DNA from: an uncultured Ruminococcus sp.
GTDB lineage: Bacteria > Bacillota > Clostridia > Oscillospirales > Ruminococcaceae
Assembly (NCBI GenBank): GCA_910584195.1
Contig: CAJTYV010000009.1
Span: forward strand, 1-64,000
Direction of reading: 5' to 3'
DNA length: 64,000 nt
The translations under genes and the position numbers were made by a program. Shown here piece by piece: positions 52,833-62,441 of this stretch (position 1 is its first letter; every line of letters begins with the position of its first letter). The notes below the pieces were generated by a model that ran no database searches, was not told the DNA's origin, and saw only the letters and a program-made list of their open reading frames with translations.

Positions 52833-55226
52833 TTATTTTTTTATCGGAAGATCCTCTGCTTTTATCAACTTAGCGTCAACCTTGGCAATAGTCAGCGCAT
52901 CGTCCGTAGAAACTCCCGCTTCTCCGTTTACATCCGCATTTATAGCGCCCTGCTTGGAAAGACCGTATTTGTCCTGATTCCCGAGATGCTGTAAAATTGC
53001 CGTAGAATCAGCTATGGTTACCTTTCCGTCGCAGTTTGCATCACCTGCAAGATATTCTCCCGAAGACGGCACAGTAGGCGTATTCGAAGCAGTCGGCTGT
53101 TCGGGAACCTCGGTAGGTTCGGGAGTTTCGCCGCCTGAACCGCCAAGTTCTGCGCTGACAACCGCTGATGTACCGTCAGGCTCCGTTCCCCAGACAAGAA
53201 TGTCGTTTACATACATAGTAATATGTTTGTTATATGCAGCAGAAACCTTTATGTTGTCACAGTCCTCAACCCCCTCATAAGACCAGTCGTTCGACGGATC
53301 CCATGCACCTTTTGTTGACTGACCGTCAATCGCATCGGGAATGGATATTCTGAACTGTACTTCGTCACGGTGTTCGCTCTGTCCGGTAGGCATGATCGCT
53401 CTTCCGTCCTCAAAAACTATCTCTGCATAATAGGTATTGCCTGTGGGATCGCCCTCATATTTGTGGATTCCGTTTGAAACTGCATATCCTGCTTCACCTT
53501 GTGAATACTGCTGGGATTTGACTTCAAGATTAATATTGTCAATTGAAAGTCCGGCAGCTAAAACCTCCGAAACATCGAAGAAATAACGGTACTTTACGTT
53601 CTTATATACGCGTGTAGGCCATGCAGTATGATTCATTGCCCACGCCTTTATTTCGGAATAGCTGTCACCCTTTCCGTTAAGGACAGCCGCCATTTTCCAT
53701 TCATCCCACTTAGGAGTTTCCTTTGGAGGGAAATTCGGGTCAGCTTTGCCGCCCTCTTCTGCTATAAACGCACAGAGAGCCGCTGTGAATCCGGCATTGT
53801 AGTCAATAGCAACCTCGGTATGCTCATATGCGGCATTCTCGTCCTTGAAACTTCCATCCTGCGCAGGACCACCCTCCAATGCACCGTAAAGAACGTGAGC
53901 ATACTCTGTCTGCCACTCTTCCCCGCCTGTCGAACCGCCTTCGGTACCAAGCTCGTTCCAATGATCGTCATGAATACCGGATGTGGTTCTGTGGTGAACG
54001 TTTACGGCATTTTTCTCTCCCATGCCTATAACGTAGCTCATTCCCAAATCGTTGTCACCGAACGCGTAGTCGAACTGCTCCTTGGACCATGTATCGTACT
54101 TCTTGCAGGCTTCCGCATCGTCCTTTAAAATAGTATCGCAGGCGAGCTTTGCGATCATTACCGTATTAGCCATATGACGCATAGAACCCCAGTTAAAAAG
54201 CCATGCGTGACCATCGGGTGTATAAGCAACCTGCTTTCCCTTACAGCCTGTAGTCCAGTAATCGAGATGATTGCGAACGTGCTGTACCCACTCCTCTTTG
54301 CCTGTGTTCTGAGCGTAGAGGAGTGCAGCGAGCTGAGATACATCGTCCCAGCAAAGTCCCCATGTGAACTTACGGTCAGTAGACTGATTCTCCAGCGGAA
54401 ATGCCGGGATATAGTCACTTTCACACAGGTCAAGATACTTTTGCTCGCCAGTAGCCATATAGAGGAAATTAGCCGCAAGCATAAGTTCGTCAACGTAATC
54501 ATCGTCCGTGCCTGACTGCTCAATATTATAGTAAGTTTTCTGAACGCCCTGACCGTCATTGCTTCTTGTAGCATCAGCACGCTCAAAAAGGTCTTTCGCC
54601 TGTTTAAGGTACTTTTCAGCAAGCTCCGGTTCATCGTCTTTCAAAATAAGGTATCCGACCGTAAGAGCAGACGCCATATCAGCTACAACGGTAGTGCAGT
54701 TCATCGTATCGTAAGGACGAGGATCCGTTCCACCTTTAAGCAAGAACTTTCTCATATAAACTTCCGCACTTCCCCACCAAACGTGGTCAAAAGCGCCATC
54801 GCCGATAGTGCCTACTACAGAATCTCCTAAATCACAGGCAGACACATAATCCAGACCCCATTTGAGGTTTCGGAGATACAGATCGTACAGTCCTGCATCT
54901 TTTACAGCGTCCTCATATTCATAAAGACCTAAACCAATAATCATCGCGGTATAGGCATTTGTGAGCGTAAATTTCAAATGGTCTCCGGCATCGAACCATC
55001 CTCCGGGAACAACATCGTTTTCCATAGAATCAGCACGCCATGTAACCTGATTCCACTCAGGCAAAACACCCGCCTGCTGAACCTCATAAAAAAACATGGA
55101 TTTCTGCAAAGCTTCTGCATAGTTGACGTCAACAGCAGCAGAAGACTGCGCAATCGGCAAGGACGCAAGCATGCCTGCCGAAACAGCCATAGCGGACAGC
55201 GCCGCCGTAATTTTTTTAAACTTCAT
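52833..55226 (-). CDS. GH9 cellulase with CBM3c and dockerin
   Basis: 797 aa, secreted. Signal peptide to about residue 30. The catalytic domain starts at once (YAEALQKSMFFYEVQQAG) with GGWFDAGDHLKF (about 76), HHRTTSG and EVAIDYNAGF (catalytic Glu about 467). A CBM3 of the c type follows (about 545-690: YRYFFDVSEVLAAG, HRDEVQFRISIP, WDPSNDWSYEGV, VWGTEPDG), which usually feeds a glucan chain to the active site, making these enzymes processive endoglucanases. After a Pro/Thr linker there is a dockerin almost identical in its first loop to that of the other GH9 enzyme (GDANCDGKVTIADSTAILQ). The second loop (DVNGEAGVSTDDA) is shorter. Confidence 0.94.
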   Translation of the reverse strand: MKFKKITAALSAMAVSAGMLASLPIAQSSAAVDVNYAEALQKSMFFYEVQQAGVLPEWNQVTWRADSMENDVVPGGWFDAGDHLKFTLTNAYTAMIIGLGLYEYEDAVKDAGLYDLYLRNLKWGLDYVSACDLGDSVVGTIGDGAFDHVWWGSAEVYMRKFLLKGGTDPRPYDTMNCTTVVADMASALTVGYLILKDDEPELAEKYLKQAKDLFERADATRSNDGQGVQKTYYNIEQSGTDDDYVDELMLAANFLYMATGEQKYLDLCESDYIPAFPLENQSTDRKFTWGLCWDDVSQLAALLYAQNTGKEEWVQHVRNHLDYWTTGCKGKQVAYTPDGHAWLFNWGSMRHMANTVMIAKLACDTILKDDAEACKKYDTWSKEQFDYAFGDNDLGMSYVIGMGEKNAVNVHHRTTSGIHDDHWNELGTEGGSTGGEEWQTEYAHVLYGALEGGPAQDGSFKDENAAYEHTEVAIDYNAGFTAALCAFIAEEGGKADPNFPPKETPKWDEWKMAAVLNGKGDSYSEIKAWAMNHTAWPTRVYKNVKYRYFFDVSEVLAAGLSIDNINLEVKSQQYSQGEAGYAVSNGIHKYEGDPTGNTYYAEIVFEDGRAIMPTGQSEHRDEVQFRISIPDAIDGQSTKGAWDPSNDWSYEGVEDCDNIKVSAAYNKHITMYVNDILVWGTEPDGTSAVVSAELGGSGGETPEPTEVPEQPTASNTPTVPSSGEYLAGDANCDGKVTIADSTAILQHLGNQDKYGLSKQGAINADVNGEAGVSTDDALTIAKVDAKLIKAEDLPIKK

Positions 55227-55297
55227 AAATTAATTACCCCCTCGATCAGATTGTCCGCCGTATATTTTCAGCAGACCAACGAAATATCTGTAGTTTT

Positions 55298-55326
55298 ACT
55301 ATACACTATTTTTGCCGATTTGTCAA
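55298..55326 (-). promoter_or_regulatory. Promoter of the GH9-CBM3c gene
   Basis: Minus strand TTGACA (plus 55321-55326), 17-bp spacer, TATAGT (plus 55298-55303). One base from full consensus. Confidence 0.75.
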
Positions 55327-55332
55327 GATGAT

Positions 55333-56154
55333 TTATTCATTTTTTTCAAGAATGCACCAACTTAGTTCAAGTATCTCGCCCTCTTTAACAGTCACTTTTG
55401 TGCCGTTTTCAAAACCGTGATTGCCTGACGCATAAATGGCTCCGTCTTCTATGAGTCTGACACTATCGTGAACGTAATACATCTGATAGCCCTGATCTGT
55501 TGTCGGAACAAGTTCGTATGTTCCCGGCTCAAAATCGACACCGCAGCGAAACATTCCGGAATGTTCAAAGGGACTGTTTTCGCCGTCAAAATCCTCCAGC
55601 GCAACGGCATTACACCACAAAAATTCAACGTAATCGTCAGTTTCGAGATTCACGATCGCTGAACCTTTGAACCACTTACTGCTAATAGTATTATTACACT
55701 CAGGGTCGCTGTACAAGCCGTAATACGCATCGTCCATCGCTCCTGTCAATATATATGCGCCTTTGGGAATATCCTTGCCGATCTTGTATGTTCCCATTTC
55801 ATAAATGCCGTCATTTTCAGGCATTTCAGTTACCGGTTCAGAGCTTAGCGCTTCCGAAAAACTCGGCTCTGTAATAATATCCGCTTCCGAAGTTTCGCCG
55901 CTCGAAGCAAGCATATCTTTTAACAAGAAAAAAACGCAGCATCCGCCTGTCAAAAGCGCAATAACGACAGCCGCCGCAATCACTGTAACAGCAGACGGCG
56001 ATGAGGAGCTTTTTTCTTTTTCCGAAAAATTAAAACCGCATTCGGTACAAAAAGATACAGCTTTCGGAAGAAACTTTCCGCACCTCGGACACATTTTCTC
56101 GTCTATCGTCCCCGTGTTAAAATCGTCAGTTTTATGTAAATTATTGTTATCCAT
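55333..56154 (-). CDS. Zinc-ribbon membrane protein with repeated beta domain
   Basis: 273 aa from the ATG at 56154 (ribosome site GAGAGGGGAA). An N-terminal zinc ribbon (CPRCGKFLP...CTECG), one transmembrane helix (VTVIAAAVVIALLTGGCCVFFLL) and an external part with two copies of a motif: MGTYKIGKDIPKGAYILTG and FRCGVDFEPGTYELVPT, each followed by YYGLY/YQMYY. Such domains occur in many anaerobe surface proteins of unknown role. It overlaps the GH9 promoter region but faces the same way. Confidence 0.75.
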   Translation of the reverse strand: MDNNNLHKTDDFNTGTIDEKMCPRCGKFLPKAVSFCTECGFNFSEKEKSSSSPSAVTVIAAAVVIALLTGGCCVFFLLKDMLASSGETSEADIITEPSFSEALSSEPVTEMPENDGIYEMGTYKIGKDIPKGAYILTGAMDDAYYGLYSDPECNNTISSKWFKGSAIVNLETDDYVEFLWCNAVALEDFDGENSPFEHSGMFRCGVDFEPGTYELVPTTDQGYQMYYVHDSVRLIEDGAIYASGNHGFENGTKVTVKEGEILELSWCILEKNE

Positions 56155-56175
56155 GAATTCCCCTCTCTCCGCTAA

Positions 56176-56206
56176 AAAAGGCTGCACTTTCCAGTACAGC
56201 CTTTAA
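56176..56206 (-). terminator. Terminator after the ispH-S1 gene
   Basis: On the minus strand AAAGGCTGTACT, GGAA-type loop, AGTGCAGCCTTT, then TTT. One G-T/C mismatch position. Confidence 0.75.
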
Positions 56207-56229
56207 ATCAAATTTACGCAGCGAAAAAA

Positions 56230-58197
56230 TCAATCCTCGTCATCGTATTCTTCGTCATCAGCAGCGTCTTCGTCCAAAGCACGCATAGAGATGCTGATTC
56301 TCTTTGAATCAGAGTCAATGTCAATGATCTTAACGTCCACAACATCGCCTACCGATACAATATCCTTAACATTTTCAACCTTCTTGTCAGCAAGCTGAGA
56401 AATATGGATAAGACCGTCTACACCGTCAATGATCTGAGCGAAAGCGCCAAAACTTGTGATAGATACGATAGTAGCCTTAACAACATCGCCTATACTGTAA
56501 TTGGACATAAAAATTTCCCAAGGATTATCTTCGGCTTTCTTGAAACCGAGAGAAATTCTGTTCTCCTCTGCATTGAGATCCTTGATATAAACCTCAAGAG
56601 TATCGCCAACAGAAACTACTTCGTTAGGATGCTTGATTCTCTTCCAGGAAAGTTCAGAAATGTGAACCATACCGTCAATACCGCCAAGGTCAACGAATGC
56701 TCCGAAGCTTGTAAGGGATTTAACCTTGCCAACATATGTTTTACCGATCTCAGCACCTGCCCAAAATGCAGCGCGTGCTTCTTCTTTCTTCGCAGCGTCT
56801 ACAGCCTTTATGGAACCGACAGCTCTCTTCTTTCCGCCCTCGTCAACCTCAATGATCTTAAACTGAACTTTCTGCTTATTCAGCTGATCAAGCTCGGCGC
56901 CTCTGGGAAGTCCCGACTGCGAAGCAGGGATGAAAACTCTTACGCCCATGTAATTAAGAGTTACACCTTTATTTACAATGCGGCTTACAGTACCCTCAAG
57001 TACAGTACCCTCTTCCTTAGCCTTGACAACCGTGTCATAACCTGCCTGCTCGTCAACCTTTCTCTTGGACAGAGCAACAGTACCCTCGCCATCGTTTACC
57101 TTTATAACAATAAGATCGATCTCATCGCCTACCGCAACAAGGTCAGAAGGCTTCTTTGCAGCATCATCCGTAAGATCCTCAAGCTTAACGTAGCCTGTAT
57201 GTTTTGTTCCCAAATCAACGGTGATCTCGGCATTATCTATGCCTACAACTATACCCTTGACTTTTTCTCCTGTATGTATTTTTTTGAATGACTGATCGAG
57301 AGCCTCAGCAAAATCGATCTCCTCATCCTGATTTGCAGTAAGATTAACATTTTCTGTCATAGTGGTTTGTACCTCCTTGATTATATATGCCGGCGTTGAA
57401 GCCCCGGCTGTTATGCCGATTTTGCCGGCACAGGGCAGCATCAAAGATGAAAGCTCGTCCGAATTTTCTATGTGATACGTTTTGCAGTAACGGCTGCACA
57501 CCTCATAAAGCTTGACCGTATTGGAACTGTGTTTTCCTCCGACAACGAGCATGACATCAGAACTTTTAGCAAGCTCAGCCGCATCTGACTGCCTTGTATC
57601 GGTGGCGCTGCATATGGTATCGAATATGACAATATCGGGATTGCCTTTTGGGATCACCTTTAAACATTCTTCCCATTCTATTATATTATACGTTGTTTGA
57701 GCAACGAATGCAAGCTTTTTTTTCAAAAAGTTTCCATTTTTCTCAAAAACGTGTTTTAGCTCAACATTATCCCTAAAAACAACGCAATTTTGTTCACAAT
57801 GCCCAATGATTCCTTGAACTTCGGGGTGATCCACATCGCCGGCTATAAGTATCATATAGCCTTCTTCGGATTTTTCAGCCGCTATCCTGTGAATTTTCGC
57901 TACAAACGGACAAGTGGCATCAAGCATCCGGCAGCCTTTCTCCCTTATTCTGTCGTAAACCGATCGTCCAACGCCGTGAGAACGAATAACAACGGTCTCG
58001 TCCGGCATCAATTCGTCAACCGATTCCACAACCCTTGCGCCTTTTTCTTTCATATCGTTCACAACGTCCTGATTGTGAATTATAGGTCCGAGAGTTGCAA
58101 CCTTAGTGTTGTTTTCCAATTCATTATACACCATTTTTACGGCTCTGTCAACCCCGAAACAGAAACCGGCAGATTCCGCCACTGTGACTTTACTCAT
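56230..58197 (-). CDS. ispH: IspH (LytB) fused to ribosomal protein S1
   Basis: 655 aa from the ATG at 58197 (AAAAGGAGCAGG upstream). Residues 1-285 are HMBPP reductase, last step of the MEP isoprenoid pathway, with the three cluster Cys in AGFCFGVDRAV, DATCPFVAKI and DTICSATDTRQ. From about 310 on there are four S1 RNA-binding repeats (GEKVKGIVVGIDNAEITVDL, LEGTVSRIVNKGVTLNY, YVGKVKSLTSFGAFVDLGGI, VKATIVSITSFGAFAQII). This fusion is known from clostridia. Its start overlaps the end of plsC by 8 bp. Confidence 0.95.
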   Translation of the reverse strand: MSKVTVAESAGFCFGVDRAVKMVYNELENNTKVATLGPIIHNQDVVNDMKEKGARVVESVDELMPDETVVIRSHGVGRSVYDRIREKGCRMLDATCPFVAKIHRIAAEKSEEGYMILIAGDVDHPEVQGIIGHCEQNCVVFRDNVELKHVFEKNGNFLKKKLAFVAQTTYNIIEWEECLKVIPKGNPDIVIFDTICSATDTRQSDAAELAKSSDVMLVVGGKHSSNTVKLYEVCSRYCKTYHIENSDELSSLMLPCAGKIGITAGASTPAYIIKEVQTTMTENVNLTANQDEEIDFAEALDQSFKKIHTGEKVKGIVVGIDNAEITVDLGTKHTGYVKLEDLTDDAAKKPSDLVAVGDEIDLIVIKVNDGEGTVALSKRKVDEQAGYDTVVKAKEEGTVLEGTVSRIVNKGVTLNYMGVRVFIPASQSGLPRGAELDQLNKQKVQFKIIEVDEGGKKRAVGSIKAVDAAKKEEARAAFWAGAEIGKTYVGKVKSLTSFGAFVDLGGIDGMVHISELSWKRIKHPNEVVSVGDTLEVYIKDLNAEENRISLGFKKAEDNPWEIFMSNYSIGDVVKATIVSITSFGAFAQIIDGVDGLIHISQLADKKVENVKDIVSVGDVVDVKIIDIDSDSKRISISMRALDEDAADDEEYDDED

Positions 58198-58804
58198 TTT
58201 CCTGCTCCTTTTCGCCCTCAACAAGATTCTTTATTTCAGACATATAACGATTCTTCAGCTTAACAAGCTGACGCGGATTAGGATTTTCGGAAATTTCAGC
58301 ATACTCCGCAGGATCTATGGGTTCACCGTATTTTACGACGATTTTAGTGCGGAATTTCAGCTTTTCTCCAAAAACTATTCCTACAGGTATTATCTGTTTA
58401 CCTGAGCGCGCCGCAATTACCGCAGCGCCCGAATGTCCCCTGTGAACCTTACCGTCCTTGGAACGTGTACCTTCCGGAAAAATCATAAGGCTTTTACCGT
58501 TATTCAGCCTCTCAACCGCCGTATCGAGTACAGCTGTATCGCCCTTTCCGCGAGAAACCGGGAACGCTCCGAGGCTGCTTATAAGCATTGCAAAAAGCTT
58601 ATTTCCGAAAAGCTCCTCCTTTGCCATAAAAGCGTAAGTTCCTCTCGCACCGCAGCCCACAAGCGGCGGATCTGCATTGGTGCGGTGATTTGAAGCGTAT
58701 ATAACAGGAGTTTTTTTAGGAATATTTCCTCTGCCCTCAAATTTAAGGCTGAAAGCTATGTGAAATGCTATCCATACAAGAAATTTAGCAATATAGTACA
58801 TCAA
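58190..58804 (-). CDS. plsC: 1-acyl-sn-glycerol-3-phosphate acyltransferase
   Basis: 204 aa. Membrane-associated N-terminus, the HX4D catalytic motif in SNHRTNADPPLVG and the FPEGTRSKDGKVHRGHSG motif. Makes phosphatidic acid. Overlaps cmk by 4 bp. Confidence 0.92.
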   Translation of the reverse strand: MMYYIAKFLVWIAFHIAFSLKFEGRGNIPKKTPVIYASNHRTNADPPLVGCGARGTYAFMAKEELFGNKLFAMLISSLGAFPVSRGKGDTAVLDTAVERLNNGKSLMIFPEGTRSKDGKVHRGHSGAAVIAARSGKQIIPVGIVFGEKLKFRTKIVVKYGEPIDPAEYAEISENPNPRQLVKLKNRYMSEIKNLVEGEKEQENE

Positions 58805-59460
58805 ATTCTCTCCTTGATTATCTCTGCTATCTTTGCTGCGGACTGTTCCAGTGTCAGCTCGGTCGTATCGACAAGAACAGCGTCATCAGCCTGTCTCAGC
58901 GGAGCTGTTTTACGGTACATATCCTGATAGTCTCGTTCGTTTATATCCTTGAGAACTTCCTCATACGACGGGCAGTCAGTTTTTTCGGCAAGCTCCTTGC
59001 AGCGACGGCGGGCACGTTCCTCAGCCGATGCCGTAAGAAAGATTTTTACGTCTGCATTCGGCAGAACCACCGTTCCTATGTCCCTGCCGTCCATAATAAT
59101 ATTGTTTTCACGCGCAAGCTTCTGCTGTAAATCGAAAAGTCTCGCTCTGACCGCCGGAATTGCCGAAGTACGTGAAGCCGCCATTGAAATCTCGGGTGTT
59201 CTGATAAGATCGGAAACGTCTCTGTCCCCAAGGTAAACACGCTGGATTCCGTCTGCAAACCCAAGAGATACTTCTACGCTTTTCATAACGCTTTCGATGT
59301 CTTCATCGGAAATATTATTCTCGGTGATATATAAAGCAACAGCTCTGTACATAGCTCCGGTATCAACATATATATATCCCATTTCAGCGGAAACCATTCT
59401 GGCGATAGTACTTTTTCCTGCACCGGCAGGTCCGTCGATAGCAATATTAATTGTATTCAT
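58801..59460 (-). CDS. cmk: Cytidylate kinase
   Basis: 219 aa. P-loop IDGPAGAGKSTIARM, VDTGAMYRAVAL, MDGRDIGTVVLP, and Arg-rich lid ARRRCKELAEK. Phosphorylates CMP and dCMP. The order cmk-plsC-ispH-S1 is common in clostridia. Confidence 0.95.
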   Translation of the reverse strand: MNTINIAIDGPAGAGKSTIARMVSAEMGYIYVDTGAMYRAVALYITENNISDEDIESVMKSVEVSLGFADGIQRVYLGDRDVSDLIRTPEISMAASRTSAIPAVRARLFDLQQKLARENNIIMDGRDIGTVVLPNADVKIFLTASAEERARRRCKELAEKTDCPSYEEVLKDINERDYQDMYRKTAPLRQADDAVLVDTTELTLEQSAAKIAEIIKERI

Positions 59461-59472
59461 AAAATTACTCCT

Positions 59473-59991
59473 TTACATCAATTCAGAAACAGAAATTACA
59501 AGGTCTGTAAAAACTGCCGCCGCAGATATTGCCGAAAATCCTATACACAGCCCTTTCGGCAGCTTTTTGCTGAGCTTTCCCGACATTGGATGAACAAGAA
59601 AGAAGTACAGCAAAGCAAAAATTCCGAAAATCCCGCTTGAAATAAGGCTGGATCTGTCTAAAATAGAAAATTTCCAGCTTCGGTAAGTCCAGAATTGCTT
59701 GTGAAAGATAAACTCCAGCAAATAGGACGCTCCAAGCTCAAAAACAGTCGTAACGACCGCAGAAAAGATAAAAACAAAAACAGGACTTCTTTTTTTCTCC
59801 CGAAGCGCCGCCAGCAATAAAAACGCACCTACGGCATATATCGGAACTATCGGCATATGCAGCATACCACGGTTGGAAAAATATCCCCACATTATCCACA
59901 CTGTCACCACTTCATACAGCCAACCTATAAAGCCTGCCAGCATAAATTCAAAAACGTAACGGAAGACTGTTCTTGAAAATTCCTTTTTCAT
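59473..59991 (-). CDS. CmpB/ABC-transporter type IV-like membrane protein
   Basis: 172 aa with five or so hydrophobic helices. FMLAGFIGWLYEVVTVWIMWG, FSNRGMLHMPIVPIYAVGAF and the later FWTYRSWKF match the CmpB-type family (COG4905), of unknown function despite its ABC-transporter name. Confidence 0.75.
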   Translation of the reverse strand: MKKEFSRTVFRYVFEFMLAGFIGWLYEVVTVWIMWGYFSNRGMLHMPIVPIYAVGAFLLLAALREKKRSPVFVFIFSAVVTTVFELGASYLLEFIFHKQFWTYRSWKFSILDRSSLISSGIFGIFALLYFFLVHPMSGKLSKKLPKGLCIGFSAISAAAVFTDLVISVSELM

Positions 59992-60008
59992 AACAAAACC
60001 TCCAGCTC

Positions 60009-61226
60009 CTACAGATTTACCGCCGCAGAATATGCTGTCGAAAAAGCGATTTGCAGATTAAAACCTCCTGTGTACGCATCTACGTCAATGACCTCTCCTG
60101 CAAAGAAAAGTCCGTCTGTCAGCTTAGATTCCATAGTTTTAGGATTTATTTCCTTTACCGACACTCCGCCGCTCGTGATTATAGCCTCATCAATAGGACG
60201 AAAATCCGATATTCTCACGGTAAAAGCTTTCATCAGCTCTCCAAACCGCAGACGCTCCTCCTTGGTTATACTGTTTATCTTGCGGTCTGCGGCAATCCCG
60301 GATTTTTTCACCATGACAGGGATAAGCTTTGCCGGCAGAAGCCTGCGTATTCCGTTAATGAAGTCACGATTGAGATTTTCGTTGAAATCACGGCGAATAC
60401 GCGCGTCAAGCTGATCGGGCGCAAGAGCAGGTTTAAGATCAATCACAGCCTTGTATCTTCCGCCCTGCACTTCACGAATATGACTGCTTGCGGAAAGAGC
60501 CAAAGGTCCGCTGATACCAAAATGAGTAAACAGCATTTCTCCCATTTCACTGTATATAAGCTTGTCTCCGTACATGAGCTTTAACGTGACATTCCGAAGT
60601 GAAAGTCCCATAAGCTCTCCGCAGAATTTATCCGAAGAAACAAGCGGAACAAGACTCGGCTTAAGCTCCGTAATCGTATGACCCGCCTGTTTTGCAAGCT
60701 TATAACCGTCTCCTGTTGAACCGGTCGCAGGGTATGACATTCCTCCGCAGGCAATAAGTACGCTGCCGCTGCGGTACTCTCTGCCGTCCGCAGTTACGCC
60801 GACGCATCTGCCGTCATCCAAAATGAGAGAATCAACAGCTTTTCGGACGATCTTCACGCCGAGCCTTTTAAGCTCGCTGTCAAGTGCCGAAACAATATCC
60901 TCCGCCTTGTCGCTTACCGGAAAGACACGATTTCCTCGTTCCGTTTTCAGCGGCACTCCCATCTCCTCAAAAAAATTCATCGTGTCCTCCGCCCCGAACA
61001 TAGAAAAAGCGCTGTACATAAAACGGCTGTTTACAGGGATATTTTCCATATGCACACGGGCAGGAGAATTATTTGTAACGTTGCATCTTCCCTTGCCCGT
61101 TATGCGGAGTTTCCTGCCGATATTGGCGTTCTTCTCAAAAAGAAGCACCGATTTTCCGAAACGAGCCGCAAATACAGCCGCCGTACAGCCTGCCGCTCCT
61201 CCTCCTATAATTATTGTATCAGTCAT
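60009..61226 (-). CDS. BaiN/HI0933-family FAD-dependent oxidoreductase
   Basis: 405 aa from the ATG at 61226 (GAAAGGGGAT upstream). FAD-binding IIIGGGAAGCTAAVFAARFG, then KNANIGRKLRITGKGRCNVTN, a marker of this family, and the C-terminal GGVSVKEINPKTMESKL...GLFFAGEVIDVDAYTGGFNLQ (partly quoted). In gut clostridia BaiN-like enzymes reduce steroid double bonds, but most homologues are uncharacterised. Start 2 bp before the DUF3006 gene stop. Confidence 0.88.
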   Translation of the reverse strand: MTDTIIIGGGAAGCTAAVFAARFGKSVLLFEKNANIGRKLRITGKGRCNVTNNSPARVHMENIPVNSRFMYSAFSMFGAEDTMNFFEEMGVPLKTERGNRVFPVSDKAEDIVSALDSELKRLGVKIVRKAVDSLILDDGRCVGVTADGREYRSGSVLIACGGMSYPATGSTGDGYKLAKQAGHTITELKPSLVPLVSSDKFCGELMGLSLRNVTLKLMYGDKLIYSEMGEMLFTHFGISGPLALSASSHIREVQGGRYKAVIDLKPALAPDQLDARIRRDFNENLNRDFINGIRRLLPAKLIPVMVKKSGIAADRKINSITKEERLRFGELMKAFTVRISDFRPIDEAIITSGGVSVKEINPKTMESKLTDGLFFAGEVIDVDAYTGGFNLQIAFSTAYSAAVNL

Positions 61227-61227
61227 T

Positions 61228-61437
61228 TTATCCCCTTTCAAACAGCCGTCTGAGCCTGTCAGAGTTCTTTCTCCGCCGCTGCTCGGTAGTTTCCGCATCA
61301 ACGGCGTACTGTCCGTTTTCGATCACAAGCACATCTCCCTCACGGGCATTTTCGGGAAGCTCCGAAACGTCTGCCTCTATCATTCCGCTGTCTGTCTCGA
61401 TGACCGCAGTATCGCCCTCAAACCTGTCTATTATCAT
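61228..61437 (-). CDS. DUF3006 domain protein
   Basis: 69 aa from the ATG at 61437 (AAAGGTGAG upstream). MIIDRFEGDTAVIETDSG and LPENAREGDVLVIENG are the DUF3006 pattern. The family commonly sits beside ComEC-like hydrolases, as here (5-bp gap). Confidence 0.85.
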   Translation of the reverse strand: MIIDRFEGDTAVIETDSGMIEADVSELPENAREGDVLVIENGQYAVDAETTEQRRRKNSDRLRRLFERG

Positions 61438-61442
61438 AATTC

Positions 61443-62441
61443 TCACCTTTCGCATCTGACTTCAAGCTCTTTACCGTCGGAAATTATCACAACGCTTCCG
61501 CACAGATCTGTACGGTATATCTTGTCTGTGTACTGTCCTATCCTGTCCAGCGTTTCTTTGTTGGGGTGTCCGTAGGAATTTCCCTCTCCGCACGAGATAA
61601 CGGCAATATCAGGTGAAATCGTATCCAGAAACAATTCCGAGCTTGACGTTTTGCTGCCGTGATGACCTGCCTTGTAAACGTCTATATGCCCAAAACGCCC
61701 CTCGTTTACCATTTCCTCCTCCGCAGAAGCCTCGGCATCGCCTGTAAAAATAAAACTGTTATCTCCGTGATAAAGTACTACGCCCACGGAATAATTATTC
61801 GTATTGGAATATTCATCTGAGACCGGCGCAATTATCTCCCACTCTGCATCGCCCAGTTTACCTTTTCTGCCTGTCACAGCAGGATCAACTTTAAGCTCTT
61901 TCTCCTCCGCTGCATCGAGAAATTTCTCAAAATAACGAGTAGACGGCACATCTTCATCGGCAAAGGAAGGCATTATAAATTCGCCTATATCATAGCTTTC
62001 GACTATCTCTGCCATACCTCCCATATGATCGGAATGCGGATGAGTTGCAATAACAAAATCAAAAGCTTCAATTTCCGAATGATTAAGATAATGACGGACA
62101 GTTTCAGCTTCGGACGCTTCTCCGCAGTCAATAAGCATCGTCTCGCCTCCGCAGGTTATGCAAATACAGTCGCCCTGACCTACGTCTATGTAATGAACGG
62201 TAAGTGTCTTGTCTGCGGAATTATGCCGCGAACCCCGATTGCTGCCATATATCATCAAGCAAAAAAGTATCGCAAGACTGATAACGACAGTACCAAATCC
62301 GCCTATACCTTTGGTTTTCCTCTTTTTTTCCTTTGCGGACGAGCGGCTTGCGCTGTGCCTTTTGACCTGCCGCCTGTACGGTCTTTTCCCTGACGTGGAC
62401 ATTCTGAAATTCGTTTTGTCCGATTTTTTCCTCCGTGCCAT
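61443..62441 (-). CDS. ComEC/Rec2-like metallo-beta-lactamase-fold hydrolase
   Basis: 332 aa. Very basic N-terminus, one transmembrane helix (FGTVVISLAILFCLMIYG), then a metallo-beta-lactamase domain: YIDVGQGDCICI, ATHPHSDHMGG (HxHxDH), FTGDAEASAEE and YKAGHHGSKTSSS. This is the stand-alone form of the ComEC C-terminal nuclease-like domain, anchored outside the membrane. Its first 46 codons overlap the end of ygiQ in another frame. Ribosome site GGTGA six nt before the ATG; an ATG at 62402 is a possible second start. Confidence 0.85.
   Translation of the reverse strand: MARRKKSDKTNFRMSTSGKRPYRRQVKRHSASRSSAKEKKRKTKGIGGFGTVVISLAILFCLMIYGSNRGSRHNSADKTLTVHYIDVGQGDCICITCGGETMLIDCGEASEAETVRHYLNHSEIEAFDFVIATHPHSDHMGGMAEIVESYDIGEFIMPSFADEDVPSTRYFEKFLDAAEEKELKVDPAVTGRKGKLGDAEWEIIAPVSDEYSNTNNYSVGVVLYHGDNSFIFTGDAEASAEEEMVNEGRFGHIDVYKAGHHGSKTSSSELFLDTISPDIAVISCGEGNSYGHPNKETLDRIGQYTDKIYRTDLCGSVVIISDGKELEVRCER

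Noticed and set aside
54158..54634. 158-codon frame on the same strand as the GH9-CBM3c gene
   Set aside because: Out-of-frame shadow; the GH9 motifs are all in the other frame.
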